A stretch of DNA of 56,382 bases. Origin: an uncultured Ruminococcus sp. (lineage in GTDB: Bacteria > Bacillota > Clostridia > Oscillospirales > Acutalibacteraceae). Location: contig CACYPH010000008.1 in NCBI GenBank assembly GCA_902776185.1, positions 1 through 56,382 of the forward strand. Reading direction: 5' to 3'. Positions 23,902 to 31,404 of the stretch are shown here, one piece after another. Both the position numbers and the translations under genes were made by a program. Positions within the stretch are counted from its first letter, which is position 1, and every line of letters starts with the position of its first letter. The notes under the pieces are model-generated. The model was not told the DNA's origin and did no database searches. It was given only the letters and a program-made list of their open reading frames with translations.

Positions 23902-26900
23902 ATGTTCACCGTGTCCCATGAGCTGGTACACTTTATGAGAGATTTTGCGCCGGAGCAGTTCGACAAATTCGCAGGCTTCCTCTTTGCAAGCTACGCAAAG
24001 AAGGGTCTGTCTGTTCGTCATGCCGTCCATCAGGAGATGATGGCACATCAGTCGCTCAAATACGATGAAGCGTATGAGGAAGTTGTCGCCCGGCTGTCTG
24101 AATCTTTCCTCCGTGACGCGCATTTGTCCGAGAAGTCCAAAGCGCTGTATAACGCGGATAAGAGCCTGTGGCAGTCGATCAAGGACGGTCTTGAAAAGGT
24201 GATCAACAAGATCAAAGAATCCTTTGCAAGTATCTCCCCGGAATCCCAGCTCGGCAAGATCGGTCAGAAGGTGGTTAGAGAGAATCAAGAGATCCTCGAC
24301 CGCTTCATCGCCGGCGTCCGTGCGGCGGCAGACAACTCGGCATATACAGAAAACACCACCGACGAGGGTGGTGCGATGTGGATGGCAAGGGAAACAAAAA
24401 TAATAAGCGATACTGTCGATACAGCAATAAGCCAAAAAGGGCAAATCGGCGAAAAGCACAATCAAAAAAGAATATGCAGGGTTCCATCTGAAATAGTCGA
24501 CTATGTTTTTTCTGCTTCTGGAGGAAAGATTGACATTTCAAAAAAGTATTTGGCAATAGAAGGAGCAAAAATCTGGCACGAATATCGAAACCATAGTAAC
24601 CCACAAATAGAACAATCAAGAAACCAGGTTGCATTAACGCCAAACAGCATAAAGGAAGCAATTCGATCCTTTAAAAAACCTTATATTGTTGAAGCAATAT
24701 ATAATGATACAAACAATCCTGAGCAAGCTAAAAGTTTTGCTATTGTTTCAAAGAGTAATAACTCTTCTTATGTTCTGATTGTTGAACAAGTTGGTGGAAA
24801 TAGGAATCCAAATGTTGTTCCTGCAATGATATTAGAGTTTACCAAAAGTAAACTTGATACAGCATTAAAGAACGGTAAATCAATTGCAGAAATAATCTAC
24901 GAAAACGATAGTAAACATCTTAACGCTGTTACAGATAATAGCCAAAATATAAAAAACAGAGTTACCGTGGCGAACACTTCCAACAGTATGTTGAAGGTTC
25001 CATCTCCACGTTCTCCTCTGTTTAATAATAGTATATCACAAAAACCTAATAATAGCAACACCTCTGGTAAAAATAATTCCACTGGAATGAATCAATCCCG
25101 CGACGCCGACTATCTCTCCGCAGTCGATCGTGGCGATATGGAAACCGCCCAGCGCATGGTAGATGAAGCAGCGGAACGCACATTTGCTGACAGCAAGATC
25201 AGAGGCGAGGACGGCAAGCTGGTCAAGGTGTATCACGGTACATACGCGGATTTTACCGTATTTGATAAAGCTATGGGGCGCAGCTCTGCGGATATTCAAG
25301 GGATGTTCTTTAGCCCGAGGGATATTGACGCGGGCGGCTACGGTCCGAATGTCCGCGCGTTCTACTTGAATATCACCAACCCGGCAGATGAAAGGACAGG
25401 CTACAAGGCGCTGAACGCTCACAAGGGTGAGAACTATGTCGGTATCAAGGCGCGTGAGGATTTGGAAAAAGCAGGCTATGACGGTGTGAATAACTCCGAC
25501 GAGGAATACATCGCCTTCACCTCCGAACAAATCAAATCCGCTGATCCTGTCACCTACGACGACAAAGGCAAGGTGATCCCGCTGTCACAGAGATTCAACA
25601 GCGAGAAAGAGGATATCAGGTTTGATAGCAGAGAATCGGACTACGCTGACTCCTATGATTATTCAAAGAGCTTTTCTGAACAGATCGATGACTATAAAAA
25701 AGGGGTGTTCCCTGAGGTCGATACTCTGGTTGTGCGAGATACTCCCAAGGTTTTCAAAAGTATCGGACTTCTCCCGCTTCCGATGACGTATACGCAAAAA
25801 CACTTACAGGAAGCGCTTGATAATAAAGACGGAGATCATCTCGGCGAAAAGCTGATAAGGAAGCTCCCCACTGCTCTCGAAAAACCGATTGCCATTATTG
25901 ACAGTATCAGTAATCCGGGAAGATTGGTTGCGATTGTTGATCTCCCTTCGCAAAATAATAATACGATTGCAGCGATCGAAGTGGAAGGTGTTGGACATCT
26001 TCACGGTAATAAGATCGACAGTAACGCAATTACATCAGCATATACAAAAAAAGCAGCGATAGAAAACTTGTTGATGAAGGCGGTTGCATCAGAAGCAATT
26101 GGATCAGGAGGTATATACTATTGGCAAAAGAATAAAGCCATCCAGCTGATGAAGAATAGAGGGGTCCAATTCCCCAAATTCAACATCGCCGATGGCTCTA
26201 TCCGTAGTATAACAGACCCGTTATCCAAAGTCAATACGAAAATGAAGTCTGTCACGGAATCAAAGCAATTTAAGCGGTGGTTCGGTGATTGGCAGAATAA
26301 GCCTCAGACTATCAATCCTGTGTTCATGGAAAACGGAATACCAAAAGTATTCTATCACGGAACGCCTAACGGAACCTTTTCCGTATTCAAGAATTGGCAA
26401 TACTTTACCGATAATCAAGAATATGCAAACGTATATCAAAATCAGGGAGCCAGCAGTAATGGGTACAAATTGACAGCCGACAAACCCTATACTTATGCTG
26501 TATATTTAACAGGAAATCATGTATTTGATACTCGTAATAAAAAATGCCGTGCAATTTTCATGAACGAGTTTTATCGGAAGTGGGGTAACGGCGCTCCGTT
26601 GTCTGAGAAAGGGTTACCGGATTGGACTGACGGTGACGATCTGGTTGAATTCTTTGAAGAAAAAGGATACGACTATGATGTGATTCTTTTGGATGAAGGC
26701 GCGACCGGCGGATATGGCGAAAAAGTACAAAGCAGAGGAATATCTGTTGTTATAAAAGATTCTACACAGGTCAAATCCGCAACAGATAATATTGGTACAT
26801 ACGATAGAAGCAACCGAGATATACGCTACGACTCCCGCGACGGCGATCTGTTCGAAGATGACGATCTGTCCTTTGGTGAGTACGACGATATTTCGGATGT

Positions 26901-26997
26901 AGTAAAGCGGCAGTACACTACCCACAGCGAGGCGATCGGCGAGGTGATCCCGTTGGCGGAGAGGAGACGCGCAGTCCTCCCCTCTTTTTTTGCCTGA
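23902..26997 (+). CDS. Orphan multi-domain polyvalent toxin-like protein, probably 5'-truncated
   Basis: A 1031-residue protein built like the toxin-bearing end of phage or conjugative-element polyvalent proteins. (1) Residues 1-75: a zincin-like remnant with HELVH at 6-10. (2) 175-345: a barnase/EndoU-like PBECR-type nuclease candidate. (3) 346-400: an Asn/Ser-rich linker. (4) 430-575: an ADP-ribosyltransferase-like domain with VYHGTYADFTVFD. (5) 605-760: a MuF-C/PBECR-like domain. (6) 785-975: a second ART-like domain with FYHGTPNGTFSVF. DIRFDSR and DIRYDSR recur after each ART unit. The ATG has no ribosome site and sits on the neighbour's terminator T-run, so the original start is probably lost. 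No immunity gene or mobile genes adjoin. Domain names rest on motif recognition only. Confidence 0.7.
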   Translation: MFTVSHELVHFMRDFAPEQFDKFAGFLFASYAKKGLSVRHAVHQEMMAHQSLKYDEAYEEVVARLSESFLRDAHLSEKSKALYNADKSLWQSIKDGLEKVINKIKESFASISPESQLGKIGQKVVRENQEILDRFIAGVRAAADNSAYTENTTDEGGAMWMARETKIISDTVDTAISQKGQIGEKHNQKRICRVPSEIVDYVFSASGGKIDISKKYLAIEGAKIWHEYRNHSNPQIEQSRNQVALTPNSIKEAIRSFKKPYIVEAIYNDTNNPEQAKSFAIVSKSNNSSYVLIVEQVGGNRNPNVVPAMILEFTKSKLDTALKNGKSIAEIIYENDSKHLNAVTDNSQNIKNRVTVANTSNSMLKVPSPRSPLFNNSISQKPNNSNTSGKNNSTGMNQSRDADYLSAVDRGDMETAQRMVDEAAERTFADSKIRGEDGKLVKVYHGTYADFTVFDKAMGRSSADIQGMFFSPRDIDAGGYGPNVRAFYLNITNPADERTGYKALNAHKGENYVGIKAREDLEKAGYDGVNNSDEEYIAFTSEQIKSADPVTYDDKGKVIPLSQRFNSEKEDIRFDSRESDYADSYDYSKSFSEQIDDYKKGVFPEVDTLVVRDTPKVFKSIGLLPLPMTYTQKHLQEALDNKDGDHLGEKLIRKLPTALEKPIAIIDSISNPGRLVAIVDLPSQNNNTIAAIEVEGVGHLHGNKIDSNAITSAYTKKAAIENLLMKAVASEAIGSGGIYYWQKNKAIQLMKNRGVQFPKFNIADGSIRSITDPLSKVNTKMKSVTESKQFKRWFGDWQNKPQTINPVFMENGIPKVFYHGTPNGTFSVFKNWQYFTDNQEYANVYQNQGASSNGYKLTADKPYTYAVYLTGNHVFDTRNKKCRAIFMNEFYRKWGNGAPLSEKGLPDWTDGDDLVEFFEEKGYDYDVILLDEGATGGYGEKVQSRGISVVIKDSTQVKSATDNIGTYDRSNRDIRYDSRDGDLFEDDDLSFGEYDDISDVVKRQYTTHSEAIGEVIPLAERRRAVLPSFFA
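26959..26991 (+). terminator. Terminator overlapping the 3' end of the toxin-like ORF
   Basis: GAGAGGAG and CTCCCCTC form a stem (one mismatch) around ACGCGCAGTC, followed by seven Ts. It lies inside the last codons of the open frame, whose tail (RRRAVLPSFFA) is therefore probably not original protein sequence. Confidence 0.65.
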
Positions 26998-27016
26998 ACT
27001 GCCGATCTGTATGAGA

Positions 27017-27034
27017 TTGTTAAAAATTTAACAT
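27017..27034. promoter_or_regulatory. Rex-like operator upstream of adhE
   Basis: TTGTTAA-AAAT-TTAACAT matches the established Rex consensus TTGTTAAN4TTAACAA at all but the last base. Rex represses fermentation genes such as adhE and releases DNA when NADH is high. It lies 42 bp upstream of the visible -35 element, so how it acts here is not clear from sequence. Confidence 0.65.
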
Positions 27035-27075
27035 AATATAAAGCGAATTATTCCGATATTTGTGTCAAATGCAAG

Positions 27076-27104
27076 TTGCAACCTGATTCTGCGTATGCTA
27101 TACT
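27076..27104 (+). promoter_or_regulatory. SigA-type promoter of adhE
   Basis: TTGCAA (27076-27081), a 17-base spacer and TATACT (27099-27104). The transcript would carry a leader of about 60 bases with AAAGGAGGAATC before the ATG. Confidence 0.75.
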
Positions 27105-27169
27105 TGTGTAAAAGGCGCAGTACTGCCGATTTGCGGCATACCCGCGCCGTCCAAAAGGAGGAATCTTTT

Positions 27170-29794
27170 ATGAACAGCGAACGTATCCCCGTTGACAGCG
27201 TCGAGAACCTCGAAAAGAGGCTCGACAGCGTCAGAAAGGCTCAGCAAACGTTCTCGACCTACACCCAACAGCAGGTGGACGCGATCTTCAAGGCTGCCGC
27301 TCTTGCCGCCAACAAGGCGCGTCTGTCCCTCGCCAAGCTCGCCGTGGAGGAAACCGGCATGGGCGTCGTAGAGGACAAGGTCATCAAGAACAACTATGCC
27401 GCGGAATATATCTACAACGCCTATAAGAACACCGTGACCTGCGGCGTGATCGAGGAGAACAATGCGGCGGGCACCGTCAGGATCGCCGAACCGATCGGCG
27501 TTGTCGCGGCGGTCATCCCGACCACCAACCCGACCTCGACCGCGATCTTCAAATGCCTGATCTCCCTCAAGACCCGCAACGGCATCATCATCTCGCCCCA
27601 TCCGCGTGCGAAAAAGAGCACGATCCTTGCGGCGCAGATCGTCTTAGAGGCGGCTGTCAAGGCAGGCGCTCCCGAGGGGATCATCGAGTGGATCGACACC
27701 CCCTCCCTCGACATGACCAATACCCTGATGAAAGAGGCCGACATCATCCTCGCGACCGGCGGCCCGGGCATGGTCAAGGCGGCGTACTCCTCCGGCAAGC
27801 CCGCACTGGGCGTCGGCGCGGGCAACACCCCTGCGATCATCGACGAGAGCGCGGATATTGTCCTTGCGGTCAACTCCATTATCCATTCGAAAACCTTTGA
27901 CAACGGCATGATCTGTGCGTCCGAGCAGAGCGTCCATGTCCCCGCGTCCATTTACGACAAGGTCAAGGCTGAGTTCCTCTATCGCGGCTGTTATTTCCTC
28001 AAGCCCGACGAGCTGGATAAAGTCCGCAAGACCATCATCATCAACGGCTCGCTGAATGCGAAGATCGTCGGCCAGAGCGCCTACAAGATCGCTCAGCTCA
28101 GCGGCGTGGAGATCCCGAAGGAATCGAAGGTACTGATCGGCGAGGTCGAGAGCGTCGACATCAGCGAGGAATTCGCTCACGAGAAGCTCTCCCCTGTGCT
28201 CGCGATGTACAAGTACGACACCATCGAGGAGGCATTCGATAACGCCGAACAGCTGATCGCCGACGGCGGCTACGGCCACACCTCCTCTATCTATATCAAC
28301 GAGCTCACCCGCAGTGACGTCCTGCGTGAATTTGAAAGCCGCATGAAAACCTGCCGTATCGTCGTCAACACCCCGTCGTCCCACGGCGGCATCGGCGATA
28401 TCTACAACTTCGACCTTGCTCCCTCGCTGACACTCGGCTGCGGCAGCTGGGGCGGCAACTCGATCCATGAGAACGTCGGCGTCAAGCACCTCTTGAACGT
28501 CAAAACAGTCGCAAAAAGGAGAAACAATATGCTGTGGTTCAGAGCTCCCGAAAAAGTTTATGTCAAACAGGGCTGTCTGTCCGTCGCGCTCGATGAGCTG
28601 GGCAGCGAGCTGAATAAAAAGAAAGCCTTTATCGTCACCGACAGCTTCCTCTATGCGAACGGCTACACCGCTCCGATCGAGAAAAAGCTCGACCAGCTCG
28701 GTATCATGCACACCACGTTCTCTGAGGTCGCGCCCGATCCCACCCTTGCGTGCGCGAAGATGGGCGCAGAGCTGATGAAGTCCTTCAAGCCCGACGTCAT
28801 CATCGCGGTCGGCGGCGGTTCTCCGATGGACGCCGCTAAGATCATGTGGGTCCTCTACGAGCATCCGGACGTTGATTTCGAGGACATGGCGATGCGCTTC
28901 ATGGACATCCGCAAGCGCGTCTACGGCTTCCCGCATATGGGCGACAAGGCGTATTTCATCGCGATCCCGACCTCTGCCGGCACAGGCTCTGAGGTGACCC
29001 CCTTCGCGGTTATCACCGACGAGGTCAGCGGCATCAAGTATCCGCTTGCCGACTATGAGCTGATGCCCGATATGGCGATCGTCGACGCAGACATGATGAT
29101 GAATGCACCCCGCGGGCTGACCTCTGCATCCGGTATCGACGCGGTATCCCACGCGCTCGAGGCATACGCTTCCATCATGGCGACCGATTACACCGACGGT
29201 CTGGCGAAACAGGCTTTACAGGTGATCTTTGAATATCTGCCCCGCGCGTATCAGAGCGCCGCAACGGGTGTTCCCGATAAAGAAGCCCGCGAGAAGATGG
29301 CGAACGCCGCTACCATGGCGGGCATGGCATTTGCCAACGCCTTCCTCGGCGTGATGCACTCGATGGCGCACAAGCTCGGCGCGTTCCACCACATTCCGCA
29401 CGGCGTTGCGAATGCACTGATGATGAACGAGGTACTGCTCTTCAACGCTAAGGAAGCGCCCACCAAGATGGGTACGTTCCCGCAGTACGATCACCCCCAC
29501 ACCCTCAGAAGATATGCCGAGGTCGCAGAAGCCTTAGGCATCGGCGGCAAGGATGATAATGAAAAGCTGCAGGGTCTCCTCAAGAAGATCGACGAGCTGA
29601 AAGCCGCGATCGAGATCAAGCCCACCATCCGCGACTATGTTCCGAACGAGGAAGCCTTCCTCTCCACCCTCGACGAGATGGCTGAGCAGGCGTTCGACGA
29701 TCAGTGCACCGGCGCAAACCCGCGCTACCCGCTCATAGCTGAGATCAAGCAGATGTATCTCAACGCCTACTACGGCGAGCATCAGGATATTTAA
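27170..29794 (+). CDS. adhE: Bifunctional acetaldehyde-CoA/alcohol dehydrogenase AdhE
   Basis: An 874-residue fusion that reduces acetyl-CoA to acetaldehyde and then ethanol, regenerating NAD. The N-terminal aldehyde dehydrogenase half has its catalytic cysteine in NGMICASEQS (about 246). The C-terminal iron-dependent alcohol dehydrogenase half has GGGSPMDAAK, PTSAGTGSEVTPF and metal-ligand histidines in MHSMAHKLGAFHHIPHG. The open frame extends 36 codons further upstream, but the ATG at 27170 has AAAGGAGG at good spacing and gives the family start. A Rex-like box upstream fits redox control. It is followed 12 bp later by a kinase gene. Confidence 0.96.
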   Translation: MNSERIPVDSVENLEKRLDSVRKAQQTFSTYTQQQVDAIFKAAALAANKARLSLAKLAVEETGMGVVEDKVIKNNYAAEYIYNAYKNTVTCGVIEENNAAGTVRIAEPIGVVAAVIPTTNPTSTAIFKCLISLKTRNGIIISPHPRAKKSTILAAQIVLEAAVKAGAPEGIIEWIDTPSLDMTNTLMKEADIILATGGPGMVKAAYSSGKPALGVGAGNTPAIIDESADIVLAVNSIIHSKTFDNGMICASEQSVHVPASIYDKVKAEFLYRGCYFLKPDELDKVRKTIIINGSLNAKIVGQSAYKIAQLSGVEIPKESKVLIGEVESVDISEEFAHEKLSPVLAMYKYDTIEEAFDNAEQLIADGGYGHTSSIYINELTRSDVLREFESRMKTCRIVVNTPSSHGGIGDIYNFDLAPSLTLGCGSWGGNSIHENVGVKHLLNVKTVAKRRNNMLWFRAPEKVYVKQGCLSVALDELGSELNKKKAFIVTDSFLYANGYTAPIEKKLDQLGIMHTTFSEVAPDPTLACAKMGAELMKSFKPDVIIAVGGGSPMDAAKIMWVLYEHPDVDFEDMAMRFMDIRKRVYGFPHMGDKAYFIAIPTSAGTGSEVTPFAVITDEVSGIKYPLADYELMPDMAIVDADMMMNAPRGLTSASGIDAVSHALEAYASIMATDYTDGLAKQALQVIFEYLPRAYQSAATGVPDKEAREKMANAATMAGMAFANAFLGVMHSMAHKLGAFHHIPHGVANALMMNEVLLFNAKEAPTKMGTFPQYDHPHTLRRYAEVAEALGIGGKDDNEKLQGLLKKIDELKAAIEIKPTIRDYVPNEEAFLSTLDEMAEQAFDDQCTGANPRYPLIAEIKQMYLNAYYGEHQDI

Positions 29795-29806
29795 GGAGGC
29801 GACATC

Positions 29807-30625
29807 ATGAACAACTACGAAGTTTTGGCACAGCGTTCCAAGAAGGTCATTTACAAGGACGGCGACACCGTTCTCAAGGTATTCGACAGCGACTACAGCA
29901 AGGCGGATATCCTCAACGAGGCGCTGAATCAGGCGCGCATCGAGGAAACCGGGCTGAATGTCCCGAAGCTCCTCGAGGTCAGCAAGATCGACGGCAAATG
30001 GGCGATCCGCATCGAGTATATCCCCGGCAGAACCCTCAAGGAACTGATGGACGAGAATCCCGACAAGCTCGACGAGTACCTCGACCTGTTCGTCAATATC
30101 CAGAAAGAGATCTTCTCAAAGGAAGCGCCGCTCCTCAACAAGATCAAGGATAAATTCCACCGCAAGATCTCCGCGTCGCGCTTCGATGCGACCACGCGCT
30201 TTGAGCTGCATACCCGCCTGAATTCCATGAAGGATCACAAGAAGATCTGTCACGGCGATTTTACCCCGTCGAATATCATCATTACGCCCGGCGACACGCG
30301 CGCATGTATTTCTTCTGACGACAACTCTACACCAACATCTGATCATAACGCACAGAAAACAGCTAACTATTTCATCCTCGACTGGTCGCACGTCACTCAG
30401 GGCAACGCTGCCGCTGACGCCGCGCGCACCTATATGCTCTTCTGCCTGAAGGGTCAGGACGAGATCGCCGAAAAGTATCTCAAGCTGTTCTGCAAGGAGA
30501 CCGACACCGCGATGCAGTACGTCCAGCGCTGGATGCCGATCGTCGCCTGTACCCAGAGCGTCAAGGGCAAGGAAAACGAACAGGACTTCCTCGACCGCTG
30601 GGTCAACGTGGTAGAATATGAGTGA
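29807..30625 (+). CDS. APH-fold phosphotransferase, substrate unknown
   Basis: A 272-residue kinase of the aminoglycoside/choline phosphotransferase fold. The catalytic loop is CHGDFTPSNII (about 145-155; HGDxxxxN) and the metal-binding aspartate is in YFILDWSHV (about 192-200). Between them is an unusual low-complexity insert (about 168-190, rich in Ser, Asp and Thr), where most relatives have a few residues. AAGGAGG precedes the ATG, and co-transcription with adhE is likely. The substrate cannot be told; nothing points to antibiotic resistance. Confidence 0.8.
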   Translation: MNNYEVLAQRSKKVIYKDGDTVLKVFDSDYSKADILNEALNQARIEETGLNVPKLLEVSKIDGKWAIRIEYIPGRTLKELMDENPDKLDEYLDLFVNIQKEIFSKEAPLLNKIKDKFHRKISASRFDATTRFELHTRLNSMKDHKKICHGDFTPSNIIITPGDTRACISSDDNSTPTSDHNAQKTANYFILDWSHVTQGNAAADAARTYMLFCLKGQDEIAEKYLKLFCKETDTAMQYVQRWMPIVACTQSVKGKENEQDFLDRWVNVVEYE

Positions 30626-30626
30626 T

Positions 30627-30828
30627 AGGCTTCCCCTCGGGGGAAGCTGTCAGGCGCAGCCTGACTGATGAGGGGCAGGCTTTTCCAATATTGCCCCGAA
30701 CTCAATTAGCAGATAGTTTACCTATTGCGACGGAAGAGTTGTTTTCTCTTTGCTGAATTGATTTTCAAAAAGGTTAGCCCCTCATCCGTCGCCATTCGGC
30801 GACACCTTCCCCCCTAGGGGAAGGCTTT
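30627..30828. repeat. Repeat B, full copy between kinase and thioesterase
   Basis: About 202 bp, flanked by GGCTTCCCCTCGGGGGAAG on the left and CCCCCTAGGGGAAGGCTTT on the right, with the same inner blocks (TGATGAGGGGCAGG; TAGCCCCTCATCCG) as the copy at 19908. The two small hairpins differ in sequence between copies but keep pairing. It starts right after the kinase stop and ends just before the thioesterase ribosome site. Confidence 0.88.
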
Positions 30829-30844
30829 GAAAGGAGCAACCGTT

Positions 30845-31240
30845 ATGTCTAACATCACCCCCGGACTTACCGGAGAAAAATCTGTCGCTGTCACGATGGA
30901 GAATACCGCGGTCGCGATGGGCAGCGGTACGCTCAGGGTATTCGCAACGCCCGCGATGATCGCCCTTGTTGAGGGCTGTTGCGCCGAAAGCGTTGAGGAA
31001 CTGCTCGGCGACGGGATCACCTCGGTCGGCACGAACGTCAACATCGACCACCTGTCTGCCTCTCCCCTCGGCGCGGGCATCGTCTGCAAAAGCACCCTCG
31101 CCGCCTTTGACGGCAGACGGCTCGACTTTGAAGTTGAGGTATTCGACAACGCCGGTCTGATCGGCAAGGGCACGCATACGAGATTTACCGTAAAAGCCGA
31201 CAGCTTTCTCAAGAAAGCCAACGCGAAGCTCGAGAAATAA
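30845..31240 (+). CDS. FlK-like thioesterase (hotdog fold)
   Basis: A 131-residue single-domain protein similar to the fluoroacetyl-CoA thioesterase family, which hydrolyses acyl-CoA thioesters. FlK-type motifs are visible: MIALVEGCCAESVEELL (Glu region, about 38-54) and SVGTNVNIDHLSASPLG (about 60-76, with the expected His). Many gut Clostridia carry a copy; the real substrate is probably a general acyl-CoA, not fluoroacetate. GAAAGGAG lies before the ATG at 30845, which is preferred over an in-frame upstream ATG inside repeat B. Confidence 0.85.
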   Translation: MSNITPGLTGEKSVAVTMENTAVAMGSGTLRVFATPAMIALVEGCCAESVEELLGDGITSVGTNVNIDHLSASPLGAGIVCKSTLAAFDGRRLDFEVEVFDNAGLIGKGTHTRFTVKADSFLKKANAKLEK

Positions 31241-31257
31241 TTCGATATTAGAATTAT
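31239..31257 (+). repeat. AT-rich quasi-palindrome at the thioesterase stop
   Basis: AATTCGATATTAGAATTAT begins in the TAA stop codon. It keeps both arms AATTC and TAGAATTAT. Confidence 0.45.
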
Positions 31258-31267
31258 AACAAAAAAT

Positions 31268-31351
31268 TGTCATCCTGAGGCTAAGCCGAAGGATCTTAAC
31301 ACCCCCGCCAAAAGATCCTTCATGTGACGCAGGCGTCCATTCAGGATGACA
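31268..31351. repeat. Repeat D, TGTCATCCTGA inverted-repeat element
   Basis: 84 bp bounded by TGTCATCCTGA and TCAGGATGACA, with GAAGGATCTT and its partner AAAGATCCTTC inside. It forms one long imperfect hairpin. Similar TGTCATCCTGAG...CAGGATGACA hairpins are, from general knowledge, scattered in many bacterial genomes. Only one copy is in the window. Confidence 0.75.
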
Positions 31352-31366
31352 GATTACAAACGACGA

Positions 31367-31398
31367 ACCGCCGCTGTGACGAAATGCACAGCGGCGGT
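31367..31398. terminator. Hairpin at the left edge of the AT-rich island
   Basis: ACCGCCGCTGTG and CACAGCGGCGGT form a perfect 12-bp stem with an 8-base loop. It lies between the thioesterase (+) and the C39-like gene (-) and may end both transcripts. Its stem is identical to the one at 33806-33832. Confidence 0.65.
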
Positions 31399-31404
31399 AT
31401 TGCG

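Noticed and set aside
27644-29152. A 502-codon open frame antisense to adhE
   Set aside because: Its composition (very rich in Asp, Arg, His and Val) is that of a reverse-frame shadow; adhE is unmistakable on the other strand.
29807-30625. Aminoglycoside resistance gene
   Set aside because: Only the general APH fold is shared; context is metabolic and not a resistance cassette.
30845-31240. Fluoroacetate resistance function for the FlK-like thioesterase
   Set aside because: FlK-like proteins are common in anaerobes without fluoroacetate metabolism, and no related genes adjoin.
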